DNA from: Prochlorococcus sp. AG-402-B05
GTDB lineage: Bacteria > Cyanobacteriota > Cyanobacteriia > PCC-6307 > Cyanobiaceae
Direction of reading: 5' to 3'
Assembly: GCA_003279635.1 (NCBI GenBank)
Contig: QCHK01000002.1
Span: 1 to 64,000 of the forward strand
Length of the DNA: 64,000 nt
The notes beneath the pieces are model-generated. The model was not told the DNA's origin and did no database searches. It worked only from the letters and a program-made list of their open reading frames with translations. Positions 11,101 to 18,393 of the stretch are shown here, one piece after another. Each line of letters starts with the position of its first letter. Positions within the stretch are counted from its first letter, which is position 1. Both the position numbers and the translations under genes were made by a program.

Positions 11101-14100
11101 TCTGGCAGTTTTGATATTGATATTGCCGCCGTATCAACAGAGAGAGCTAATAATAATATTAATAAAAATATAAAAACAACAAATATCATAATAAGCGGTT
11201 TAGCTGATGCACCAAATGATGTTATTTTAAAACCAGATATTCCAGATCTATTTGAAGGTCAATCTATACCCTTAAATGATATTGTTGATACAGATTCGGA
11301 TATAGTTAAGCTTAATGATTTAGACGGCTCAGAATTTTCTCGTGTTGAAATTATTTTACCTGAGCAAATTAAATTGGTAAATAATAATAACAATAGTTGG
11401 ATGCCGGTTTCTATTATTTCAGATGATAATTTAAGTACTTATTTGATTAACGAAATCGATATTGTTGATCTTTCAATTACTGATCAAGGTTTTTCAACTA
11501 ATAAATCTTTTGAACTTGTTTTCACAAGAATATCTCAGGAGATTGATTCTGGTAGTTCATCTAGAAGTTTATCTAGAAATATTTCAATACCTTTTATTAG
11601 AAATGCAATAGCTGCCGAATATATTATTGAGGAAATAAATGTTAAGGAGGATATGTTAACACAATCACTTGAAAATTATATTAATGTAATACCCAACTCT
11701 GATGATGATTTAATAAGTTTTAGGATTCTTAACATTCCAAGTAATATTTCTTTGGTTAATTCTGAGCATATTCCATATATTATTTCATCTGAAAACAATT
11801 ACTTAGAATTTCAAAATTTATCCAACTTGTATCTTAAACCAGATGATAATTTATCTGGTAGTTATCAGCTTGATTTTAAAATAATCAGTACGCCTCCCTT
11901 AGGAGGTCAAATAGCAGAAACAGATATAGTCTCAACAATATTAAATATAGAGGGTGTCCCTGATACACCACAATTATTAATTGATAGTAATATATTAGAT
12001 TTAAATATTAAAGATAATGGTTGGGTAGACATTTACGATTTGAAAATGTCAATTGATTCTCATGATAAAGATAATTCTGAGGAATATAGTTTGATTTTAG
12101 ACTTTCTTGATTCTAAGGGAAATAAAATTGATAACAGTGATTATCTCTTGAATATAAAAAATAATATATTAGCTGATAATTCTATTGAGATTTCTAGTAA
12201 ATCTCTAAATCAACTGAGTATCTTTATTGGTGAAACTTTCAATGATATTTTTTTAAGTCTTACTCCTCAAAGTTTTGAAGGTTCTAGTAAGGAACTTGGT
12301 GAGACTTTCCTTATGAAGATTAATCATAATATTGAGGAAGTAGTTATAAAGGCTCCTCTTTTGGAAATTCAATCTAATCTTGATGCTTTAGAAGACCAAC
12401 CAGTACCTTTACTTTCGCAGAATAATGGAGTCATAAATGCGACTCATCGAGGAAATGGATTGGGTCAAAGTCTCTATCTTCAGTTAAGTTCATTACCTGT
12501 TGATTCTAAAATTGTTAAATACCTTGGTGAAGACCAAAATGGTCCAATTTTCAGTCAAGCAATTAACAAAAATGAAGATGGTACGCTATTAGATAATATT
12601 AAATTGCCTTATTCTCAGTTCCTTGATTTGTTTTGGTTAGCTTCAAAAGATCAAACCGGTTTATTTAGTTTTGATGTTCATGCAATAAGTATTGGAGATG
12701 AGACTGGTGAGGAAAAACAATCAAATACTGAAAAGATTGTAGTTACTCTACAATCTGTTAATGACCCACCAACTATTGTTGATGCCTCTGATCTTCCTTC
12801 GATCAATGAGGGGGAAGTTGCTAGTTTTGATTTAAAAGATAGATTTAGGGATTCTGATAATGATATTAATAATCTAATAATTAGTGTGAATTTAATTGAT
12901 TTGGATGGTAACACCAATCCTCTTCCAAATTGGATATCTCTTTCTTCTGATTCAGTTCTAACTATTTCTCCTCAAAATATAGATGTTGGCTCATATAATC
13001 TCCAAATTAAAGCTATTGATCCATTAGGTTTAGAATGTAAGCAAGTTATTAATTTAGATATAGGTAATATTAATACAGGACCTTATATGAATAACGATGT
13101 TTTAGTAAATTGGGATCAGATTATTGAAGACAATAAAATAATTTATGGGAATCAACTTTTTCTAAGAGACGAAATGCAAGTTTCTTTGTTGAGTTTATTT
13201 AGAGATGAGGATTTAATACATGGCGATTCACTTAATTTTTCTATCAGCCAAGATGGTCAATCATGGTCTAATGAGATTAATCAACTAGCCTCTGTATCTC
13301 AATTCAAAGTATTATCTATTTTACCAATTGGTAAAGATAAAGTGGGAGATAATAATTTTTTTCTTAAGGCTACTGACGATTTAGGAGCTTCTATAATATT
13401 GAATATGCGAGTTAATGTTTTAAATACAAATGAACCTCCTGTTGTTGTTCGTGAAAGTGCAATAAATGTAAAGAATTTAGTTTGGGAAGAACGAATTAAT
13501 TTAATACCTGAAAATGTTTTTGATCTTAATTTAGAGGGATTATTTGTTGATCCAGACATTAATAGTAATTTGAGTGAAATTAGTCCAAGCAATTTCCCCT
13601 CTTGGTTGATTTATGAGAAATCTGAATCAAATTCGGGCGGCAGGATTTATGGTACTCCTCAACCACATCATGTTGGGGTTACAACTCTTAGCTTTAGTTG
13701 TTTTGATCAATATGGAGAGACTGTTACATATAATTTGATTATTGATGTGGCGAATATCAATGATGCTCCAGTAGTTGTTGAGAACCCAGACTTATCAACA
13801 TTTGGTGATTTAATTAATAATATTTCTACTCTTAATCAAGGCGATTATGCTAGGCTTGATCCTTCAATTCTATTTTATGATGATGATATAAAATATGGTG
13901 ATTCTTTAACCTATAAAATCAATAAGGTTTTAGATCAATCAGGAGAAGTTATTGAGAATGACTGGCTGAATTTAAAATTTAAATCAAGCGATATTCCAAA
14001 TGTTAATGATAAGTTTGTTTTACAACCAGTAATTTATTTGTTAAACCAGGATGGTTCAAAAGGTGATGTCATATTAGCTAATGAAATAGATAAATTAGAA

Positions 14101-17100
14101 CCAAATACTTCTGTAATTGTTCAGATTGAAGGTCATGATATGAGAGATACAGAGAGTAAAGGGGTAATAACAGCAGATTTTGACTTAACTTGGACTAATT
14201 CTCTTGAAATAATTGATGCATCTACCTTGCTTACTTCTGATTTACCCTTGTTTCCCAAGATTACAAAATCAGGAAATGGAATTAGATTTCAAGCAGGTGC
14301 TGCTCCAGCATTAGGAATGGGGAAGTCAATAGGAGCTGATGGTTCTGAAATGATCGCTAGATTTGAGGCAATTATTAAAAATCCTTCAGCAAAGTTAGAT
14401 ATATCGCTTAATGCCGGTACTGGTGATTTTAGAGATGGCTTTTCAGATGGTTCTGGATTTAGACTAGATGAAACAAATCAGTATATTCATTCTGTTTCTA
14501 ATAAGGAACAATCCATTTTAGAGATTCTCGCCCCATCAAATAGGGATGTTGGGTTATATACTATATATGTTGAGGCTAAGGATCAAAATGGAGAAGTTGT
14601 TGAAGCGATTCTTCCTCTAAATATAAAGAATATAAATGACAATCCTAATATAATTAAAAGAACAGAGGAGTATTTTCGTTCATGGTTTAGCGAACCAAAA
14701 ATTGAAGGTGATATATATAAATCTAATATATCTAGGCTATTTGATGATGATGATTTAATTTATGGAGATAAACTAAATGTAAGCATTCTCCCCGATATTG
14801 ATACTAATGTACAAGACATTGGGAAATATTTAAAGCTTGAATATAATTCCTCTGGTGAAATAGGTGTGGAAATAAAACTAATGCCAGGTTCTAATCAAAC
14901 AATTACTGATAGGTTTAAACTAAGAGTAAATGATTTAGAAAATCAATCTATAGAAACTGATTGGTTTGATATAATTATTGATCCTATTTCTAATATCACA
15001 GATTTAAATAAAGGCTTAAGTCTAACACCTCTTGAGGATAATGAATTAGGAAACTTATCAAGGAAGAATTTAAGTCTAAATTTAGGATCTATTTTTCCAT
15101 TTAATTATCCAGAAGTATACGATAAATCAGGTGATGAGTTGTTTTTAAATATTAGTAGTAATTCAGATCAGTTTGAATTAAGATCTACAAATTTTGATGT
15201 TCAAGATATTTCTGATATATCTGTTGAACTTGACCATAAAATGTTAAGCATTAATCTAACAGCTTTCGAAGAAATCAGAGGAGATGATTTATTTGATATG
15301 AGTTCATTATTTCTGGACTTATCTCCAAATATACTACAAAAAATACCCTCAAATTTAGATACATCACAAAGCAAATATGGTATACCTTTAGAAGTTTGGA
15401 CCTCAACAAGAGTTAAAGATGATTATTTTAACAAATTTGGAATATCTGAAAGTCAAAAGAACACTATTTGGATACCAATATTAAATTCAACCCCTCAATT
15501 TATTCCTCAAAATACATCATTTATTAATAAAAATAATTTAAATCAAACAAGTACTTTATTTAAATTATCAGAAGTATTTATCGATGAAGATCCTAATGAT
15601 TCATTAGAATGGGATATAGTATTACCTAAAGCTCTTGAAGGAATTGTTGAAATTGATAAAGTTAATGGAGATATATCTTTTTCTGAAAATATAAATTATA
15701 TTGATAACTTACCTCATGGTATTCATCGAATTATCGTTAATTCTAAAGATACTAATCACCTTTTAGGTGATTCATTGACTGGATCTGCAAAGGGTACTTT
15801 AAAATTAAATATTGTTTCTAATACGGAATTGGATTCAACAATAAATGGGATTAATAAGATTATTGCCTCAAGTAAAGAAGAGTTAAATGAAATATTTTTA
15901 AAAGATAAAAACTTAACTGAACTTTCCTCATCAGAGAAGGAGGTTGTTGAAATTTTTAGGATTTTAGATGTTGATGTAAATAAAAGAGATAATGTTATTG
16001 AAAATCTTAGTAACGGCTCATTATCGATTATTGGAGCAACTCTTAATAAAAATTCAATTGTTATGTTAGATGCCTCGATTAATGAGGATTCTGTATTCTT
16101 AGAATCTTCACAAAAAGATGTTTCTAATGAATTAATTGAAACTACTTCTAGGATACTTGATACGGATAGAGAAATCCTATCACCTCTCGGAGAAATATTA
16201 TTTTCTATTGATTCAAATAAAGAAACTGCCTCTTTTGTAGATTTAATCCTTGAAGATGGTGGTGTAGATTTAGATACAATTATTAAAACAAATTCGTCCG
16301 GAATTCCATTTATATTTAACTCCGATATCATATCATTAAATGAAGAAAGTGATGACAAAGTCAACGACTATTTAAACTCTATACCTTTTAAACTATATAA
16401 CTACGACACAAATGAAGAAATTTTTTCAGTTAATTCATCTTCCAAATCTAATATTAATGAACTTTTTGCGGAGAATAATATTAATGAAATTAAGAATATT
16501 GACGGATCAGCTTATTTAATTGATACAGATGGTGACCTGTCTATTGATAGAATACGTTTACTATTAATTGATCAAGGTTTCTTTGATACTGATGACCGAA
16601 TAGGTATTATCGGAGATCCTTTAATACCTATTCAAACTAATTTGTTGAGTGAAGATACTTCCTTGATTGATGAGCCGCCACCAGAAATCTCTAGTTCCTC
16701 ATCGTCACCAAATAATTCATCTATTAATATTAATTTTACTAGTAGTTCTGTGTTTCAAAGTTTGGGTGTTGCTGAATTAATAGTAGAGGAGATTTCAGAT
16801 TTTGACTTGTTACCTAGATCAGTCAATCTTGATTCTGGTTTTTCTGAATCTTTTCAAATTAAATCAATAGTAGGTGATAATGATATCGGTACTAATAATC
16901 TAAACTCTGATTCATTTGCCTCAAGTTTATTTTCCAATATGTCTGGTTTATTCAAATCAGTTGGCGATAGTATGTTTAACAATGATATATATCAGGATTT
17001 ATTTCAAAACGAAAATAGTTCATTCTCTTTAGAAAAAGCTTTAGCTTTTTTATTCTTACCTGTAGTTGGAGAAAGAGTTATAACATCTGTGGCAAAGGGT

Positions 17101-17589
17101 ATCAAAAAAGATCTCAAATTAGATATCATAAGAAGAGATGAGAATATTTCTGGCCGTTGGAAATTACCTGATAGGTATGGATATTCAAGATTTGTTGAAC
17201 TTGGAACTAAAAAATTGGAATTACATGTTAATGACTTTAGCAATAATAATTCTTCTGATATAAACCTACTCCCTGGATTTGATAATGATGGTTCATCTTT
17301 TCTTTCGTTATTAATTTACAATTCCTCCGAACCTGGACGAATTGTTAGAAGCCTCTCTAGATCTCAAAAATACTTTACTCGTAGAGAATCTTTTGATATG
17401 GATTGGGGTAAATGGTTAGAAACTAATTTTAATAGTGATACTTTTTTAAATGATCCTATTTTATCAAGACAAAAACTATCAAAACTTTCAAATATAGTTA
17501 CTATGTATCATAATGAAAATCCTATTATGTCTGATATAATAATGTTTGCACAGATTTCAGATTGTTTGCAAGAATTGGAGATTGAATGA
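5116..17589 (+). CDS. Giant 4157-residue cadherin/CADG-like surface protein, probable type I secretion substrate
   Basis: One uninterrupted frame, Asp/Asn/Ser/Ile-rich, with no signal peptide. Degenerate RTX-like motifs occur near the N-terminus (GNDIF, LGDDNY, GKGDDQV; residues about 108-240). A cohesin-like strand follows (GLEVDVDWDPSLLSL, about 380). Tandem cadherin-like/CADG or He_PIG repeats end in NDPP, NDAP, NDSP or NNSP signatures (about 545, 645, 745, 866), with a second block at about 2548-3172. The middle carries DxDGSE-type adhesin repeats and, near 1590-1720, calcium-loop motifs such as DFNRDGKIE and DSNNDGNLNSSD. Near 3800-3842, a DTDGDLSIDR segment resembles choice-of-anchor U. 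The last 300 residues are unlike the repeats and include a hydrophobic stretch (ALAFLFLPVVG, about 3974). The isomerase, ABC and HlyD genes follow directly. The likely role is adhesin or surface-layer component; no enzyme motif was recognised. Confidence 0.88.
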   Translation: MYDHDIHSEKFLSILEEYSDLDTNNINPDLEILPDFLNQDFNLSINTNSDNRFFSISDKNGVKSESSLNELDNKLISISKDNKYIYTNNLDVHWDDQSIFKGMSGNDIFYSNNFSNNNHSSPYDIYLASLGDDNYIGSDNNYQLIDYSFVADNYSGGFQLSNDLDLLSLDVSYSPLFIDQITSDNILVYKNSSIKSDNIDLLENIEFVNLGHFDDQLITGNKPFRSNIDFGKGDDQVIVNSEYIPTDFNHFLNLEKVIWNQTNLNGESLLDESANLISHEFDVNQIYEDEISTIAIGNYLDQLGSDSTPEYVFRTFDQNLTSNNLSSWLSINEIDANPYNINLKEVIVDYEFVDDIDNNVTWLEINAYDFRTNGSGLIGLEVDVDWDPSLLSLEPSLHNSKNVFGNNFPFFQNVGVLDTELNEITNQPERSFLQGIVAGSLPAAGRGQALGDMSDNSGSALTNWARIPFKYTSDHSSIDVNLNIILSPARQGQHVKPDEIIILPKNKPKVNVLEVRPSYLEIGSHLIVIDNNVDSFNHILNVKPVNDPPIALSEDDLPSNFFNSVIYQDSNYSLDLDQIFYDEDDNVLKYELISDTPWLSIDDNNLLFGTPLNKDVGFHNVSVKAIDSNNYDAISTFELEVININDAPEALLDIRTTNLSQGDSFTISLEDNTFYDKDFSVNSSEKFLYSIENSPDWILLDPLTGRLSGVPLNKDVGQSIINLRATDLAGEFAEIPVTFNVSNINDSPQRTANIPSFDNPIRINVDEYREINFSEWFSDIDLLVDQNEDLTFQLFVEDNSAEFITIDQFKFNNPESNWIDFDDTNELISFNPTSNLIGTQYIKVSAIDSSDSMASALIPIQVNYINNSPQINTISFSQFSSEISINGVNSFNFKQDLAESSSSNLSSGIEINLTEQSDFSIEIPFSVVNDVDLGIDPNEALTYQFSPLRNSNGEHVDTELLPIFLDSDNLRIHGNTSDLGLNESGGLSEWNTTLKVTDNSGDFVELDIILFLQRTNKSLSVELVEEQLIREEGSSFNLSEFINIEKPDIDGQIIFLSIEQKIEDNEIFNLLSSNFSPIVTQIADKKKWEISGSYEDILAFLTDSNLSNQGNSFYIGETIFTVNLRTELGLTGLSSETVSKDFSFISTPIPSVPVWDAESNFVANNDPLLFTPIGSLLKAQSSDPREYLTYNIKLPNDRVDLLLTDNNGDSIGQRQGDYYVLSESEWESVLLRSVDGNINEAEIEIYSTSYEPGTPLFQSSITRSLIIKASPFINGEPDIGTIAPFVAQRAGEPMEINVNIISPQYTRNTILEIELPLGTELDIKNRDDAQLFLISEENGFSKYRTNFKNNDTNYIDNFVFVMSSEEEFKGEFVTKITAYNTFLEDYDSFTSISKIDGDIKNNFTSASDQVEESWEVVQVAKQPEFPENDNLNLLNFENNSGLLHLPFRRGENNNGNRNPSEALTFSISNIPSGYALATLQDGIYKTVGATDKFGTITLFSLPSLSEDTEIASIDNFIPLLDGNLFLLPLSESVPSLSSFNQLFLSLGASISGQPGGDSRSLIATTTLQLDGSLEKLPLVGSFNTVVDPLIIDFNRDGKIELSSVSNSNNSFEFEMIPGSGPLYTSWLSENSNSNGNLDSAFVILNDDSNDSNNGDIVIESITEIFSEYFQSENGSRTFNSGISAFKSLDSNNDGNLNSSDTYWNEISLWFDNGDGIVSNDEIRNFSDYVSNVDFNNVETIANQPEWSNNNSILRKLTIEGVGEEDFYDIYDIGLNVLTSTGDTIQLDLKDSNDKNIIEIDENGDFGILNLESQNSDTWLENGLDSLTLVRLIGLPDQIKPSIGVKDSRNDWLFTWADYHQNGDKIELITDAFWSGDVNISAMLSQLQPDGSLNSSSIKSIAVNVKPIANKPYIVTSDISLKEDEMVVLSDLISDIYLLDRDGSEELSVEISSLPNGFQILKEENNLKRPILPIDDIYSFNLDELNKLFITPTKDISGSFDIDIAAVSTERANNNINKNIKTTNIIISGLADAPNDVILKPDIPDLFEGQSIPLNDIVDTDSDIVKLNDLDGSEFSRVEIILPEQIKLVNNNNNSWMPVSIISDDNLSTYLINEIDIVDLSITDQGFSTNKSFELVFTRISQEIDSGSSSRSLSRNISIPFIRNAIAAEYIIEEINVKEDMLTQSLENYINVIPNSDDDLISFRILNIPSNISLVNSEHIPYIISSENNYLEFQNLSNLYLKPDDNLSGSYQLDFKIISTPPLGGQIAETDIVSTILNIEGVPDTPQLLIDSNILDLNIKDNGWVDIYDLKMSIDSHDKDNSEEYSLILDFLDSKGNKIDNSDYLLNIKNNILADNSIEISSKSLNQLSIFIGETFNDIFLSLTPQSFEGSSKELGETFLMKINHNIEEVVIKAPLLEIQSNLDALEDQPVPLLSQNNGVINATHRGNGLGQSLYLQLSSLPVDSKIVKYLGEDQNGPIFSQAINKNEDGTLLDNIKLPYSQFLDLFWLASKDQTGLFSFDVHAISIGDETGEEKQSNTEKIVVTLQSVNDPPTIVDASDLPSINEGEVASFDLKDRFRDSDNDINNLIISVNLIDLDGNTNPLPNWISLSSDSVLTISPQNIDVGSYNLQIKAIDPLGLECKQVINLDIGNINTGPYMNNDVLVNWDQIIEDNKIIYGNQLFLRDEMQVSLLSLFRDEDLIHGDSLNFSISQDGQSWSNEINQLASVSQFKVLSILPIGKDKVGDNNFFLKATDDLGASIILNMRVNVLNTNEPPVVVRESAINVKNLVWEERINLIPENVFDLNLEGLFVDPDINSNLSEISPSNFPSWLIYEKSESNSGGRIYGTPQPHHVGVTTLSFSCFDQYGETVTYNLIIDVANINDAPVVVENPDLSTFGDLINNISTLNQGDYARLDPSILFYDDDIKYGDSLTYKINKVLDQSGEVIENDWLNLKFKSSDIPNVNDKFVLQPVIYLLNQDGSKGDVILANEIDKLEPNTSVIVQIEGHDMRDTESKGVITADFDLTWTNSLEIIDASTLLTSDLPLFPKITKSGNGIRFQAGAAPALGMGKSIGADGSEMIARFEAIIKNPSAKLDISLNAGTGDFRDGFSDGSGFRLDETNQYIHSVSNKEQSILEILAPSNRDVGLYTIYVEAKDQNGEVVEAILPLNIKNINDNPNIIKRTEEYFRSWFSEPKIEGDIYKSNISRLFDDDDLIYGDKLNVSILPDIDTNVQDIGKYLKLEYNSSGEIGVEIKLMPGSNQTITDRFKLRVNDLENQSIETDWFDIIIDPISNITDLNKGLSLTPLEDNELGNLSRKNLSLNLGSIFPFNYPEVYDKSGDELFLNISSNSDQFELRSTNFDVQDISDISVELDHKMLSINLTAFEEIRGDDLFDMSSLFLDLSPNILQKIPSNLDTSQSKYGIPLEVWTSTRVKDDYFNKFGISESQKNTIWIPILNSTPQFIPQNTSFINKNNLNQTSTLFKLSEVFIDEDPNDSLEWDIVLPKALEGIVEIDKVNGDISFSENINYIDNLPHGIHRIIVNSKDTNHLLGDSLTGSAKGTLKLNIVSNTELDSTINGINKIIASSKEELNEIFLKDKNLTELSSSEKEVVEIFRILDVDVNKRDNVIENLSNGSLSIIGATLNKNSIVMLDASINEDSVFLESSQKDVSNELIETTSRILDTDREILSPLGEILFSIDSNKETASFVDLILEDGGVDLDTIIKTNSSGIPFIFNSDIISLNEESDDKVNDYLNSIPFKLYNYDTNEEIFSVNSSSKSNINELFAENNINEIKNIDGSAYLIDTDGDLSIDRIRLLLIDQGFFDTDDRIGIIGDPLIPIQTNLLSEDTSLIDEPPPEISSSSSSPNNSSININFTSSSVFQSLGVAELIVEEISDFDLLPRSVNLDSGFSESFQIKSIVGDNDIGTNNLNSDSFASSLFSNMSGLFKSVGDSMFNNDIYQDLFQNENSSFSLEKALAFLFLPVVGERVITSVAKGIKKDLKLDIIRRDENISGRWKLPDRYGYSRFVELGTKKLELHVNDFSNNNSSDINLLPGFDNDGSSFLSLLIYNSSEPGRIVRSLSRSQKYFTRRESFDMDWGKWLETNFNSDTFLNDPILSRQKLSKLSNIVTMYHNENPIMSDIIMFAQISDCLQELEIE

Positions 17590-17664
17590 GATTAGTTTTC
17601 ATATCGTAATAATTTATGCCTGTACAAGGAATTGTTTTTATGATAACTAAAATAAAAGATTTAT

Positions 17665-18393
17665 ATGTCTAGTAAAGAATATGAAGTTTTACTTGATGAC
17701 TTAGCTCGATTTAATTTACTTGAAGAGTTGTCAAAAAATAAAGCTGAAGAGAAATTTATCAATGATTATGAGTTTTTAAATAATGCATACGTCGCTTCTG
17801 ATTCAGAAGCTATTGAAACTTTTAAAGAACTATTCAAAATCAAATCGGATGATCAGATTGATAATTTTAAAAAAGCTAGAAAACTCAATTCTAATAAATT
17901 ATTCTTGAATTATGCTCATTTTGTTAATAAGAAAAAGCTGATTATTAACGATATGATGAAAGGCCAAGGTGAGTCTATTTTCCTTAAACTTAAAGATCGC
18001 CTTGATAGAGTGCTTTATAGTATTTTGAGGGTTAATGATAACAATAAAGCATTTGATCTTTATTATTCTATTGAATCAAAGGAAATTGAATTTGGAGATG
18101 CGGCTAAACAACATAGTCAAGGACCAGAAAATAAAACTCAAGGTATAGTAGGACCTGTTGATTTGACTACACCCCACCCCGATATTGCCGCAAGGTTGAG
18201 GACTGCAAAACCCAGGCAACTTTTTCCTCCATTTAAGCTTGATCAGGATTACGCAATTTTGAGACTAGAGTATAGATTTGACAGTGAATACAATGAAACA
18301 ACTTTGAATTATTTAGGAAATGTTGTATTGAAAAGCAAGATAAAACCCGATTTAATCTCAATTTATAAGGAATTACTGGGATCTAATAACTAA
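17665..18393 (+). CDS. Parvulin-type (PpiC/SurA-like) peptidyl-prolyl isomerase of a secretion cluster
   Basis: A 242-residue protein with a helical, SurA-like N-terminal half and a parvulin-like C-terminal half. The segment from about 130 to 220 runs AFDLYYSIES..EFGDAAKQHSQGPE, then GPVDL and a LRTAKPRQLFPPFKLDQDYAILRLE stretch split here for length; this is the family pattern in cyanobacterial isomerases that sit beside type I exporters. There is no signal peptide, so it probably acts in the cytoplasm, holding the long secreted proteins in a secretion-competent or correctly isomerised state. It starts 75 bp after the giant gene, and its TAA overlaps the ABC gene's ATG by one base (TAATG), which argues for translational coupling. 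Family assignment is fairly secure; the client assignment is inferred from position. Confidence 0.8.
   Translation: MSSKEYEVLLDDLARFNLLEELSKNKAEEKFINDYEFLNNAYVASDSEAIETFKELFKIKSDDQIDNFKKARKLNSNKLFLNYAHFVNKKKLIINDMMKGQGESIFLKLKDRLDRVLYSILRVNDNNKAFDLYYSIESKEIEFGDAAKQHSQGPENKTQGIVGPVDLTTPHPDIAARLRTAKPRQLFPPFKLDQDYAILRLEYRFDSEYNETTLNYLGNVVLKSKIKPDLISIYKELLGSNN

Noticed and set aside
15756-16364. 202-codon open frame on the minus strand inside the giant gene
   Set aside because: It is a mirror of the Asp/Ser/Ile-rich coding strand, has low-complexity Ser/Leu composition and no recognisable domain.
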